Source of the DNA: Diplonema papillatum
Lineage: Eukaryota > Euglenozoa > Diplonemea > Diplonemida > Diplonemidae
Direction: 5' to 3'
Length of the DNA stretch: 64,000 nt
Assembly (NCBI GenBank): GCA_030068145.1
Contig: JAPJBO010000360.1
Location: 148,270-212,269, forward strand
A model generated the notes under the pieces. It saw nothing but the letters and a program-made list of their open reading frames with translations. It was not told where the DNA came from and made no database searches. The number at the start of each line of letters is the position of its first letter. The first letter of the stretch is position 1. Positions 32,988 to 44,130 of the stretch are shown here, in pieces. The position numbers and the translations under genes were made by a program.

Positions 32988-34558
32988 CTACCTTCCACCC
33001 GTGTGGGCATCGCGCATGTGGGCATCCCTTCTGCGTGCATCGGCGAACCTTTGCATGCACAGGGGGCAGGTCTTCTTGTCAAGCTTCTCAGCATGAACGT
33101 ACAGCAGGTGTTGGGTCAGCCCGCCCTTGCGAACTGTCTTTTTGCACGATGGACATTGCGTTGTGCATTCGCAGGTGACTGTAGGGCGGTGGTGTGCGTC
33201 GTAGTGTGCGAAGAGGCCGTGGATCTGCGTGTAGCTCTTCTGGCTGGTAATACACCCGTGCTCGCTGCTCTCGTTTTCAGGGTCGGTTGTGCTGCTGTCC
33301 GCATCGTCATCCTCCTCCTCATCGGAAGTCGGGTTGTTGTGCCACGGCTTCTCGTTGCAAATGCAAATCTTGAGAAGAACACCTTCACGAGCAGGACTGC
33401 TACGAAACTTCTGTCCCCATCGTTCAGTTCTCCGGCATACGTGGGCACCCAAACCAGCCCTTCGGAGGCGGGCCTCCAGGTTTTCTGCGGCTTGCTTCCA
33501 CACCGTACTTCGTGCAGTGATGCACTTGCAAAGAAATATGGTGTCGTACTGGTACAGGTGTGGGAGGGGATTGCGACACGCGGGCGCGAGGTCAGGCGCA
33601 AACCCTCGCGGCGCGCTTCGCTTCGTGTCCAGGCTCTTGAGGTGCTTTGTCTGCAGCTCGATTTCCTGGAAGTCTCGTTCCATTGTCTTCTGGGACGTGC
33701 AGGCGGACCACCTTTTGCGCTCACCGTTCATCTGCATCCTCTTCTACCCGACTAGCATCCGGAAGTGTCCGGATCACGAGCCATAGCATGCCCTTCACAT
33801 CGTGCAAGGCTGGTGTGATGGCATGCGCTGGTTCCGTGATACGGGCGGCAATGTTGCAGTGGAAGCCCTGCGCATGCATTTCCTGGATGCTAAGCCGTTT
33901 GCATCTGTGCAGGTGTGCCAACCGCGTCTCAATGCAGGTTGCACAAAAGGCACTTCGGTGCCCGCCACCGCCCACGCCTCGAAAGAGCGACCACAATTCT
34001 GCGTGGTCACCACCAAACACAAATCGACTCAGAGGAATGATTGCATTGTTCTTGCGGAACGTACTTTCCTGAATAGCGCTCAGATGCGGCAGGCAGCTGA
34101 AGATCCACCATGAGTGGAAGGCAGGCTTCCGCTTATCGCACACAGTAAGAAACCGCGTCGCCTTGAGGTCCCCGGACAGTCCAACAGCAAGACGCTGCCT
34201 CCCTGTTGCCCCACGGAAGGCGTTGCCTGGTTTGTACGCGTCCATTGTCACAACCACTGCGGGTGGGCAGCCACCCTGCTCCAGTGGAAACTTGGACAGC
34301 AGGAACGAAATTGCCTTCGGGGTATCCCCGACCAACTCGTCGGCCATCGCCTTGAACCCTGCTTCGCGTGCAGCAAGGGTGTTGTAGGACAGCCCCATGG
34401 TCCAGGCCAAGTTCGCTATTAATTAGCGAGCCCAGCTGGGCACACTGACGCATAGACATGCCGAATCGCATTCTGTTCTCTGCAATGATGCCACCGATAG
34501 CGCGCGCTGTCGGTGCATGGTATGCATCCATTGTTGTCTTCCCCCTGCGGTGTTTCAA
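32988..34558 (-). pseudogene. element C protein with C-terminal C2H2 zinc fingers, frameshifted
   Basis: Read on the minus strand, 34558-34420 starts MKHRRGKTTMDAYHAPTARA. A frameshift near 34420 leads into 34410-33721 (contains SYNTLAAREAGFKAMADELV, VVVTMDAYKPGN, FVFGGDHAELW and FCATCIETRLAHLHRC). Another frame change near 33730 leads into 33737-32988. That last part has an acidic stretch (DEEEDDDADSS) and two C2H2 fingers at its end (CPSCKKTVRKGGLTQHLLYVH split as C-x2-C-x12-H, and CPLC ... HMRDAH). Together they suggest one protein of about 520 residues encoded by the element. The conserved Asp-containing motifs could belong to a nuclease, but I do not recognise the superfamily. Confidence 0.5.
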
Positions 34559-35140
34559 GGCTGGCGATGTGGGACCGTACGAGAATCATACTACGTAAGA
34601 ACTATTGCAACGCGCCCTCCTCTCTGGCCGAGACCCCGACTCCTGTCCATCAGGGCTGACATCATCGTCAACACATGCTCATTTTGTTTTTGTTGGGAGT
34701 AGTCCTGTTGACGATGACGATGACAGTTGACGAAGACAATGGCAGCCCTGATGGACAGGAGTCGGGGCCTGGTGGTTCATAAAGTATCCTGGTGGTTCCA
34801 CATTGTTCACCAGCGAGTGCACTTGGGCCAGAGGGTGGGGCGCGTTGCAATAGTTCGTACGTAACTTTGTGTAGTATGATTCTCGTACGGTCCCGCATCG
34901 CCAGCCTTATCACTCACGAAACACCGCAGGGGAAAACAACAATGGATGCATACCATGCACCGACAGCGCGCGCTATCGGCGCCATCATTGCAGGGAACAT
35001 AATGCGATTCGGCATGTCTATGCATCAGTGTGCCCAGCTGGCTCTCTACAGCAGTGAATGGCGAGCTTGGCCCGACCACGGGGCTGTCCTCCACAACATC
35101 TTTGCTGCACGGAGGGCTTCCGCTGCAACATTGCCTCACA
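34350..35140. repeat. large imperfect palindrome inside element C
   Basis: 34350-34680 is repeated inverted at 34700-35140 with several gaps. Shared blocks are AACAATGGATGCATACCATG, GATTCGGCATGTCTATGC and CCTGTCCATCAGGGCTG. The right arm therefore carries an inverted partial copy of the start of the element's own gene. Confidence 0.75.
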
Positions 35141-35542
35141 ACACAAAAGGTTCTTGGGAAACTCCTCTGCCAGGCGACTGGAAATGTTGTGCGCACTTAC
35201 GGCAGGTGGCTTGGCAACCTAGTGTTCACCATTCATGTTTCTGCGTGCACAACATCGGCAGGACGAACCTGCGGAACAGTATTCGAGCGTGGGTCGGACA
35301 CCCACGCCATATCCACCGCCTAAAAATGGACTTTACTGTGTAAAACACTAACAAACATGACTAGTGCACTAGTCATTCTTACTAGTGCACTAGTAATTCT
35401 TACTAGTGCACTAGTCATTCTTACTAGTGCCACTAGTAAGAATAACTAGTGGCACTAGTCATATTACTAGTAAGATTTCTTACTAGTAAGTTCACTTTAA
35501 AATGACTAGTGATTGGCCTTACTAGTGCACCCCCCCCCCCCC

Positions 35543-36112
35543 TCGCCTTGCTTAAGCTCTTGCTTTGGCAACCTGTCGCTTTTGTGACGCCACAAACTTC
35601 GTTTCCCGAGACGTTACCATACGGCCCAACCCCCGAACACCAAGAGAGGTACAGTTTGGAAGGGACTGCATGTCAAAGCAGGAAAAGGCATATGGAAACG
35701 CTCAGAACCGATAAAGAACAAAAAAGGTCGTAACCCAACACAGGACGAGAAGGAAGGAGCAGCACCACCAGAACCGAGAAAGAACAAAAAAAGAAGAATA
35801 CTACGCACCAAACCCACCACCCTCCCCAACCCGGGCTTCCTTTTTACCCCTGCAAACCCGTGAATAGGTGCTACGGGAGTATCTGGCAACTGCTGCTGAA
35901 CAGTGCTCACGTGGGCGGTGTCTTCGGACAGCACCTCGTGATGTTCGCATCACAAAACAAAGAAGACAGTGAAATGGTCGTTACCTGGTCGGGTTTCGCT
36001 CGCGACCGTTTCCTGAACAATCCTTCACTAAATCCGCGGTTAAATAACCTGGCCTCAGTGGTGCAAGCACCACGCGCTCTTCAAACCCAAGAAACATTTT
36101 CCCCCCGTTGAG
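35543..36112 (+). repeat. direct duplication upstream of the PPR exon, copy 1
   Basis: Matches 36158-36845 almost base for base in two blocks (35546-35895 and 35897-36110). Copy 2 has an extra 120 bp between the blocks (36518-36637). Copy 1 ends at TTTTCCCCCCG, exactly where copy 2 continues into the splice acceptor CAG, so copy 1 lacks the exon. Confidence 0.85.
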
Positions 36113-36157
36113 ACCTGCCGGCCCTAAAACGGCACAGGACTGGTTCTCCATTGACAA

Positions 36158-36845
36158 ACGCCTTGCTTAAGCTCGGCACCCGGTTGCTTTGGCAACCTGT
36201 CGCTTTTGTGACGCCACAAACTTCGTTTCCCGAGACGTTACCATACGGCCCAACCCCCGAACACCAAGAGAGGTACAGTTTGGAAGGGACTGCATGTCAA
36301 AGCAGGAAAAGGCATATGGAAACGCTCAGAACCGATAAAGAACAAAAAAGTCGTACCCAACACAGGACGAGAAGGAAGGAGCAGCACCACCAGAACCGAG
36401 AAAGAACAAAAAAAGAAGAATACTACGCACCAAACCCACCACCCTCCCCAACCCGGGCTTCCTTTTTACCCCTGCAAACCCGTGAATAGGTGCTACGGGA
36501 GTATCTGGCAACCGCTGCTAACACTGCTCGACCTTGACGACCAATGGCAGGTGACGACGTCATCCGATAACCTGACTTTCAAGGCAGTGCATGCTAATCC
36601 ATGTGGTTCATGTACTTAAAAGAAACTCAATGCTTAACAGTGCTCACGTGGGCGGTGTCTTCGGACAGCACCTCGTGATGTTCGCATCACAAAACAAAGA
36701 AGACAGTGAAATGGTCGTTACCTGGTCGGGTTTCGCTCGCGACCGTTTCCTGAACAATCCTTCACTAAATCCGCGGTTAAATAACCTGGCCTCAGTGGTG
36801 CAAGCACCACGCGCTCTTCAAACCCAAGAAACATTTTCCCCCCGC
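36158..36845 (+). repeat. direct duplication upstream of the PPR exon, copy 2
   Basis: Ends with CCCCCCGCAG, the presumed 3' splice site of the PPR exon. Shares CTGTCGCTTTTGTGACGCC and CACGTGGGCGGTGTCTTCG with copy 1. Confidence 0.85.
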
Positions 36846-38149
36846 AGTATAGCGTGCCGTTGAAGGTCGTCGGGTCGCCGGATCTCGAGAGCGAGGCGGG
36901 CTTCCGCAGCAGCAAGCGGGAGGCGTCGCAGCGCAAGGCGGACGCGGCGAGCGCGTTCCGGCAGCGGCGGGAGGACGTCGTGCGGAAGGTGAAGGGCGAC
37001 GGCGTCGCGACCGTCGCGAACGCCGAGCTGCTCTTCTCGCACGGCTCCGTCGACACGGGCGTGTCGATGCTCGAGTTCATCGAGAAGCGGCGGAAGGGCG
37101 GCATCCCGACGCCCGCCCTGCCGCGCCTGATCCACGCACTCTCCGCCCCCGTTCAGCTCGCGCACTACTACAGCATCGAGGGCAACAACATGCCGGAAGC
37201 CTACAAGCAGCTCGGCAGCTTCCGAGGGCACGAGCGAGCCCGCGAAGCGGAGTTCCTCAACGACATCCTCCACGCAAGGTTAGCCAAAACCGATGCACCG
37301 TCCACCACCCGGAACCAGCTGGCAGCCGCTGGGTTCAACGGGCTGCTTGACGTGTATTGCACGGGAGGATACGACGCGTGCCTGCAGGTGCCAGACCGGT
37401 TGTACGACAAGATGTTTTTCGACGGCGTGCAGCCAACGATGGCAACGTACCGGGCGGTGATCCGGGCGCTGGGGCTGACGACGCGGATGGCAGAGTGCGA
37501 GGCGGTGTGGGCGTGGCTGAAGGACACGCAAGGCGAGAGGTTGAACCTCTCGCTTTTCGCGACGGTCCTCGACGCGTACTGCGAAGCCGAGCGGCACCGC
37601 GACGTCGAACTCCTGTTCGACGAGCTCATCCTGCGCGGGCGGCCGCGCCCGGACGCCGCGTGCTTCGACACGCTGATCCGGTCGATCCACGGCCACTCGC
37701 GCCACTACGGCGGGGCGATCCCGGCGGCGGTCGAAAAATCGCTCATCTTCGTCCCGACCATGCTCCGCCGGTGCGGCGTCGCGTCGTGCGACATCCACCC
37801 GGACAACTTGGCGCTGGTGGACGCGGCCGTCGAGCGCTGGACGTACCGCCGTGGCTTGGACAAGACGTACAAGCACGTCATCGAGGAGCGGGAGCGAGAA
37901 TACAACGCGTGGAACGAAGGCCAGCGCTGGAAGCACATCGGCGAGGACGAGGTTAACACGTCAATGATCGAAGCCGCCGTGCGCCGCTTCAGAGGCGACG
38001 GCATCAACGAGCGCATGCGCCTCGACGTGCAGAAGGGCGGAGGCCGTGGCGTCATCTACCCTCCCCAGGCTGTCCGATCCGTGACCAGGTGCGCTCCCGT
38101 TCCCATTTTCTCGTATGTCAGCAATGCATTGCGCGGTACCAAAAATTAG
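36846..38149 (+). CDS. pentatricopeptide repeat (PPR) protein, likely organellar RNA factor (5' exon missing)
   Basis: A GC-rich exon after a CCCCCCGCAG acceptor. The first in-frame ATG is at 36920-36940 or upstream in another exon, so the N-terminus, including any transit peptide, is not defined. Counting from 36854, residues 25-50 are basic and helical. At least three PPR-type helical hairpins follow: 160-195 (FNGLLDVYCTGGYDACL), 197-232 (TYRAVIRALGLTTRMAECEA) and 233-267 (LFATVLDAYCEAERHRDVEL), with a weaker one from 269. PPR proteins bind single-stranded RNA in mitochondria or plastids. The tail after VRSVTR (from about 38091, CAG then GTGCGC) has lower GC and may be intron read-through, in which case the last 18 residues are wrong. 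A piece of this exon is copied at 30092. Confidence 0.75.
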
Positions 38150-38805
38150 TAGTTGGCATCTGCTGCTGGGCATCAACTACGCGTGAGGCACCGTTCCTGT
38201 TTGAACGTTAAACAAATTCACCCCCGTCCTTGTCCTTTACCTGGTGAAAATACCTTGCGGCTGTGATCGAAGATGTTCCTGCTGAAAATTCCCCATGCCA
38301 CAATCGCGATGCACCCCTTTTCCTCGTTCTCCTCGCAAACCCACTGGTGCACATACCGGTCAAACCGAGTACTACTGAAAGCACTGATTATTCGAGGTTC
38401 GGTGTTTTAAAGCACTCGGTTTTATCGATACTCTTCCCACCTTGCAGCCACGCAGCGCTTGAAAGATATCCCTGTTGCCGGAAGTCACCTGGAGACTCCA
38501 ACAAAACGCTAACACTACTACTACTACTAAAAGTCGAATCGTCGCAATAGGCAACAAAGACACACGAACGAGCACACGTCACTGCCACCGCAGATCCGAT
38601 ACGCACACCAGTAAATGAAACTTTAAAGGAGCTTTTACACCCGGATCTCTAAGTGACTTTACAAAAAGGAGCTTTTACAATGGTCACCCGGCGACTTAAA
38701 ACCCCCGGATGTCTAAGAGACTTTACAAAAACCCGGAGTTTCGAGCGACCCTTCACTCTAGAATATGAGCTCGTCACTCGCACAACCGCGGCTGATACAA
38801 AACTA
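38150..38805. other. no gene seen
   Basis: Downstream of the PPR exon. 38683-38760 resembles the R200 block (GGTCACCCGGCGACTTAAAA then CCGGATGTC), duplicated loosely at 38600-38660. Confidence 0.4.
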
Positions 38806-39328
<523 letters not shown>

Positions 39329-39413
39329 CGAAGAGAGTCGTTTTCGTTGAACGCAGTGCCTGATCGTTTTTTTACGTAAAGGCACACAGGTCAACTGTAA
39401 ACGGTGCGCGGAG

Positions 39414-39665
39414 ATGGCAACCGCCCAGCATGTACTGCTGGCAGACGACGCGACGCACAATGATGTGTCTGATATCATGGAAGCATACCCACAAGACCAA
39501 CCACATCTGAGGCGACTCCTCGAAGACTTTGCGACTAGACGAAGGCCCACAATCCGCCACGTGGCCAGGCGTGTGAAAGCGCTATGTGACGACCCGTTGG
39601 TCATCCCTCGTTTTGAGATATCTCGATTAGTGCATGCTTGTATTGACAGTGAAAAAGGCGACTAG
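39414..39665 (+). CDS. short hypothetical protein or first exon
   Basis: The ATG at 39414 is in a good context (GCGGAGATGGCA) and opens 83 codons of natural composition, rich in charged residues (DVSDIMEAYPQDQPHLRRLL, RRRPTIRHVARRVKALC, FEISRLVHACI). No signal peptide or membrane helix is present; helices dominate. It ends TAG 85 bp after the microsatellite. Its relation to the exon at 39908 is unclear; they are 240 bp apart on the same strand. Family not recognised. Confidence 0.4.
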   Translation: MATAQHVLLADDATHNDVSDIMEAYPQDQPHLRRLLEDFATRRRPTIRHVARRVKALCDDPLVIPRFEISRLVHACIDSEKGD

Positions 39666-39832
39666 CGGAAAGGAGAGACAGTAAGGAGAGTGGACATTGG
39701 GCGGCCGACAAAAAGGAAAAAAAAAAAAAAAACGCTAACCCAAACAACTTCCGCCGGCAGAGAGTTTGCCTAAAGAAATCAACTGCCTTCGGGTAGGCTA
39801 GTCTGCCACAAGTTGTCGTCGGAAAAAAAAAA

Positions 39833-39907
39833 AATCGAAAGATACCAATCTGTACGCCCATACGGGATCGTCGGAAACACAAAAAACAACGCTGTACACA
39901 TCCGCAG
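39833..39907 (+). promoter_or_regulatory. dispersed 65-bp block ending in a splice acceptor, copy 2
   Basis: Closely matches 11269-11336 (CAATCTGTACGCCCA, GGGATCGTCGGAAACACAAA) and, like it, ends at a CGCAG acceptor directly before an unrelated GC-rich exon. Confidence 0.6.
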
Positions 39908-40013
39908 GTACGACAACGTGGGTCAGGAAGAGCGCCGATTGGTGCTCTGGGACAAGATCGGCGTCGCATCATCGATGCACGGAAAGCGGGCTCCGGTGGC
40001 GACGGAAGAAGAG
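39908..40013 (+). CDS. short internal exon, unidentified
   Basis: 106 bp of GC-rich sequence between the acceptor ACATCCGCAG and the donor GAAGAG-GTATGC. Encodes YDNVGQEERRLVLWDKIGVA and then SSMHGKRAPVATEEE. An R220 copy begins 30 bp after the donor and offers a T-rich tract plus TTTGTAG acceptor. Confidence 0.5.
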
Positions 40014-40043
40014 GTATGCTGTCCGAACGTGGCTATTTTCTTT

Positions 40044-40260
40044 GTATAAGCACCTGCTTTGTAGGAAATGCTTGAGGAGACTGCCCGTTGCGATAGATCA
40101 AAGAAAGTAAATGTGCTGTAGCCCACACGAAACACAGGTAAATCTGGGTTTAGTGGCTGGCGTAAGCGTTCGACAAAAAACGACCCACTTCGTAGTTGCA
40201 TTGTTTTCTCCCCCTCTAGCCTCCTTCGAAATGAGCACAAGGCAGTCTCTCGAGTATTTT
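40044..40260 (+). repeat. dispersed repeat R220, copy 5
   Basis: Full length with inverted ends (GGAAATGCTTGAGGAG and the complement of CTCTCGAGTATTTT). Lies 30 bp after the exon donor at 40014. Confidence 0.85.
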
Positions 40261-40664
40261 GTCACACGACCTTTCGAACCGTGAGTATTTCATGAGTCAT
40301 GTCAGGACTTCTCCCAGCAATCGTTACGTCAGCGTCTTTCAAGAATCCACCAAGACTCTTGAGGGATTCTTCAGAGACGCTTCAGGACAGTCCACGTCCC
40401 TCCGTTCGCGTTTCCTGAAGGCCGTTCTTGGATTTACAACTCTGCCGTTCATGCCGTTATTAGGGAAGCCCACCAACCCACCCCCACAGACTGCGAGAAA
40501 GCTGCAATTCGCTAGGAAGGCCGCCGTATCAGAACGCCGCGGCGGAGGCTCCTCTGGTGTCTGGAAGCGTTAGGAGACCTGCTGCTTCTGACGACCCGCC
40601 TTGTGCCATACTTTCATCGCGGACGGATCAGGCAGGGAGCGAGCCGCTGCACCTATCTCCTCTT

Positions 40665-41712
40665 GCGGGCACAATCTTGCAGATAAGCTGGAGACAAAGC
40701 CAATCGTCCCGGGATAACCGAGTACTCCGCGCATGCCAAGTCCACGCAGCTGTTTTCAGACGGGGACCACTTGCACTCAGGGTTCGCCCCGCACGACGTA
40801 CATTGCGGGCACAATCTTTCAGATAAGTTGGAGACAAAGCCAAACATCTCGGAAGAACCGAGTACTCCGCGCAGGCCAAGTCCACAAGTCCACGCAGCTG
40901 TTTTCAGACGGACCACTTGCACTCAGCGTTCGCCCCGCACGACGGGCACAATCTTTCAGATAAGTTGGAGACAAGGCCAAACATCTCGGAAGAACCGAGT
41001 ACTCCGCGCAAGCCAAGTCCACAAGTCCACGCAGCTGTTTTCAGACGGACCACTTGCACTCAGGGTTCGCCCCGCACGACGTGCATTGCGGGCACAGTCT
41101 TTCAGAAAAAGTTGGAGACAAAGCCAAACATCTCGGAAGAACCGAGTACTCCGCGCAAGCCAAGTCCACAAGTCCACGCAGCTGTTTTCAGACGGACCAC
41201 TTGCACTCAGGGTTCGCCCCGCACGACGTACATTGCGGGCACAATCTTTCAGATAAGTTGGAGACAAAGCCAAACATCTCGGAAGAACCGAGTACTCCGC
41301 GCAAGCCAAGTCCACAAGTCCACGCAGCTGTTTTCAGACGGACCACTTGCACTCAGCGTTCGCCCCGCACGACGTACATTGCGGGCACAATCTTTCAGAT
41401 AAGTTGGAGACAAAGCCAAACATCTCGGAAGAACCGAGTACTCCGCGCGAGCCAAGTCCACAAGTCCAACAGCTGTTTTCAGACGGACCACTTGCACTCA
41501 GGGTTCGCCCCGCACGACGTGCATTGCGGGCACAACCTTTCAGATAAGTTGGAGACAAAGCCAAACATCTCGGAAGAACCGAGTCCTCCGCGCGAGCCAA
41601 GTCCACAAGTCCACGCAGCTGTTTTCAGACGGACCACTTGCACTCAGGGCTCGCCCCGCACGACGTGCATTGCGGGCACAATCTTTCAGATATGTTGGAG
41701 ACAAAGCCCGCA
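40665..41712. repeat. 146-bp satellite array, about seven units
   Basis: Unit starts GGGCACAATCTTTCAGATAA and includes CAAACATCTCGGAAGAACCG, CAGCTGTTTTCAGACGG and GCACGACGT. Start points 41087, 41235, 41381, 41527 and 41672 give a 145-148-bp spacing. Earlier units are shortened. Because 146 is not a multiple of three, the long open frames across it change frame every unit and are not real genes. Confidence 0.9.
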
Positions 41713-41857
41713 CAGCACAAGGCAGTCCCTCGACCGGAACGAGGCGTTGCCCAGAAACGTCGCGCGTTGAGCCTCCCGCTCGCAGCATTTCGACTTGGGT
41801 TTCTTTGCGTTTGCACGTGCAGACGGGCATTCGAACGCCGGCGGTTCACAATTGCAC

Positions 41858-41882
41858 GGGGGGGGGGGGGGGGGGGGGGGGG
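41858..41882. repeat. poly-G tract
   Basis: About 25 consecutive G after GCAC; the flanks do not show a clear inverted partner. Confidence 0.8.
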
Positions 41883-41967
41883 CGAGCATTTTACCGCCCG
41901 TTCCCAAGATGTTCTTGGTTAGACGTCGCTGCGAGACTCGAGCGTTCTATTTTTGTTGTCGCCCGCC

Positions 41968-42074
41968 TGCCAGATAGGCCCCGGTTGTGTCAACACCGAC
42001 GCCGTCACCCTCGGTCACGGGGCCGCGGCCCGCACCGCGCCTCCGACGGAACGACCTACGCCCGCAGAAGTACG
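41968..42074 (+). repeat. duplicated GC-rich block, copy 1 (partner 63891-64000)
   Basis: Nearly identical to the last 110 bp of the window (GCCCCGGTTGTGTCAACACC, CGGCCCGCACCGCGCCTC, GGAACGACCTACGCCC). Could be exon sequence; the frame is uncertain. 42180-42330 and 42390-42500 are diverged copies of each other. Confidence 0.7.
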
Positions 42075-42583
42075 TGGTTGTAGTGAGGCGACCGGAAACT
42101 CCTCGGAGAGATGGTCCCTGCACTCCAACTCGTCTCTCTCTTTTTTGTTTTTTTTTTTGCCCATTTCAGCGGACATGGAGGCCAGCACCAGACCCGGGCT
42201 TTTTCTTCGGCGACTGCTCAGTCGTTGCCGCATGTCATCCCGCCGTTTCTTGTTTCTTCCATCTTGGTCGCGTGTGAAGACCCGTTGTACAGGTCAGGCC
42301 GACTGATGCAACTTCATGTCCAAACCGCTCTTCGAATCCGCACGGGACCTGAGCCTTACCCACCTGTGCGGTGTGTCTGCGGTGCGTCCTTGGGATACGG
42401 CCCATTGGCTGTCGCATGCCACCCCGCCGTTTCCCTGTTTTCTTCTTTCCTGCGTCGTGGGCTGAACCCCACGCGTGCAGACCGTTGTATACCAGCGTCC
42501 CGGGCCGATGCGCTGCGGCGCAAGCACGACCGAGAGGATTCGTCCCCTCCCCCTTTTTGACGTTTTCTTCTTCTTTTTTACAG

Positions 42584-42790
42584 AAGCGCCAGCATCGGAA
42601 GGAAATGCTCGACGAAGCAGCCAGACAAAGACGCGAAGGGACCCCAAGTGCTGCAACTTCCGGACACGTGTTGAACGGACGTGCGAGGTCGTCCAACACG
42701 ACAAGACATACAAACCCAACGGGGAAAAAGGTCCTGAGCGAACAAAACAACACACGGTGGTGTAAGCGAATAACAAACACCATCATGAAG
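42584..42790 (+). repeat. R220-related longer repeat, exon-like
   Basis: Preceded by a T-rich tract and ACAG. Starts AAGCGCCAGCATCGG and GGAAATGCTCGACGAAGCAG, related to R220. It continues with CCCCAAGTGCTGCAACT and GTTGAACGGACGTG, shared with 60657-60950. One frame reads KRQHRKEMLDEAARQRREG, so R220 may descend from a coding exon. Confidence 0.6.
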
Positions 42791-42966
42791 TGGAGCAGGG
42801 GGGCTGCGGTGGAGTGGGGCGACATTACGCATCGTTGGTGGCCAAAGGCTAGTGGTTGGTGAGGCGTGCTACCTGCGTTTTCAAGGGAAGCCGCGGGGGC
42901 TTTTCCCAGCTAAAGCGCCAGCACGTCGTATCCGGGGTGTGCAGCAGCGCAGCAATAGTTGAGGGG

Positions 42967-43036
42967 GGCTCCTGGTCAGGTGGTTAGGACATCGGACTAT
43001 TATCCCATTCAACCGCGGTTCGATTCCTCCTAGACT
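42967..43036 (+). repeat. tRNA-like sequence, probably SINE head or tRNA pseudogene
   Basis: GGCTCC start, A-box-like TGGTCAGGTGGTTAGGAC and B-box GGTTCGATTCC are in the right order and spacing for a tRNA gene. The acceptor and T-stems do not pair, so a working tRNA is unlikely. Confidence 0.4.
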
Positions 43037-43318
43037 AGTTCTCCAGGTGTTCAGGGTTTGGCTCCTGAATGTAACTCCTAGCCCAGTCTCTGTAAAAAAC
43101 GGCTGCACAGGTTGACCGTGTGGGTGCCAAAGTGGCCCGAATACGATCCAGGGAGAGGCGGCGATCATAGAAAATAGGTACCCTGAGACGTTTTCGTTGA
43201 CCGCACTACCCTGAGCCCAAATCCTGGAGGTGGCAAATTTGGCAAATGACCATGATCAGAAGGTTCTACTTGGGCGGTTCAGTTTCCTCACACATTGCAT
43301 GTGGCTAAAATAAAAAAA

Positions 43319-43361
43319 GTAGCAAGGCCCCCTTCCTCGTACAGAGAGCGGAACTCCTATG
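43319..43361 (+). repeat. direct repeat left of the copied helicase 5' end
   Basis: GTAGCAAGGCCCCCTTCCTC through CGGAACTCCTATG. Repeated at 43865-43910 on the other side of the 0.5-kb insert. Confidence 0.8.
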
Positions 43362-43864
43362 GGATGAACAACGCGGGCGCGCCAGCTAGCTGGCCCCGGC
43401 CAGCTCAGTCCAATACGGCAGTCCACCCTCGAAACCCGGAGTTTCAAGCTTTCACAACAGGAATGCACTTGGTGTCGGTCACAATCAGTCCCGGACATGG
43501 GGTTAGCCATTACTCAGAATGAAAGTGTAGACCAAAGAAGCAGCCCGCCACCCACGTAGCCGTTACTTGCTCGAAGAGAACCCATTTTTTAACAAAGGGT
43601 CACACGGAGACCCTAATATTTCGGAATCTGAAGCGGACTTTAACGCTAAAAACCCCCCAGCCCACACAGGAAGGAGGACACCTCTTCCGAGACCTCTCTT
43701 TTCTCCCTCCCCGTTTCGCGGCACCTCGAAACAAAAGAACACACACACGCCAACATGCACCAAGCAAACGGAAGCGATCGCTGGAACCAGCCCGCACCCC
43801 AGCTGCAGCAGCAGCATCAGCCGCTCACGACGCCGACTGGCTGGGGTGTCCAGCCGCAGCAATA
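43362..43864 (+). pseudogene. copied promoter and first codons of the helicase gene
   Basis: Matches 48262-48662, which has about 100 bp deleted in its R200 part. Includes the R200 block, the 5' leader, the ATG (43755 region, MHQANGSDRWNQ) and about 38 codons, ending in TAG where the copy joins the flanking direct repeat. Bounded by the 43-46-bp direct repeats at 43319 and 43865. Confidence 0.85.
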
Positions 43865-43910
43865 GTAGCAAGGTGCCCCCCTTCCTCGTACAGAGAGCGG
43901 AACTCCTATG
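43865..43910 (+). repeat. direct repeat right of the copied helicase 5' end
   Basis: Second copy of 43319-43361, with a TG insertion. Confidence 0.8.
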
Positions 43911-44130
43911 ATATGGTACACGGTGCAGTAGTAAACTTGTAAAATGACCCTTTTACTAGTAAATTTACTAGTAAAAATTTTTACTAGTAAAATTTACACT
44001 TTTACTAGTAAAATTTACAAGTGCACTAGTAAATTTTACTAGTGCACTTGTAAATTTTACTAGTGCACTAGTAAAAATTACAAGTGAATTCAGGTGTTTT
44101 TCAATCCAAAACAATGATTTATAGGGGGTT

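Larger units (their letters stand above)
32522..35542 (-). mobile_element. inverted-repeat element C with zinc-finger protein remains
   Basis: Arms 32529-32826 and 35238-35529. The outer parts are arrays of ACTAGTAAGAATGACTAGTG-type palindromic words. The inner parts are highly similar unique sequence (for example AAAGTCCATTTTTAGGCGG and CGAATACTGTTCCGC). The left end TACACGGTGCACTAGT is close to the end of element D, so C and D are probably one family. The right end stops at GTGCAC and a C-run. About 3.0 kb. Confidence 0.75.

Noticed and set aside
40628-41770. Overlapping frames of 80-240 codons across the satellite
   Set aside because: The 146-bp period shifts frame each unit; the same DNA reads differently in each copy.
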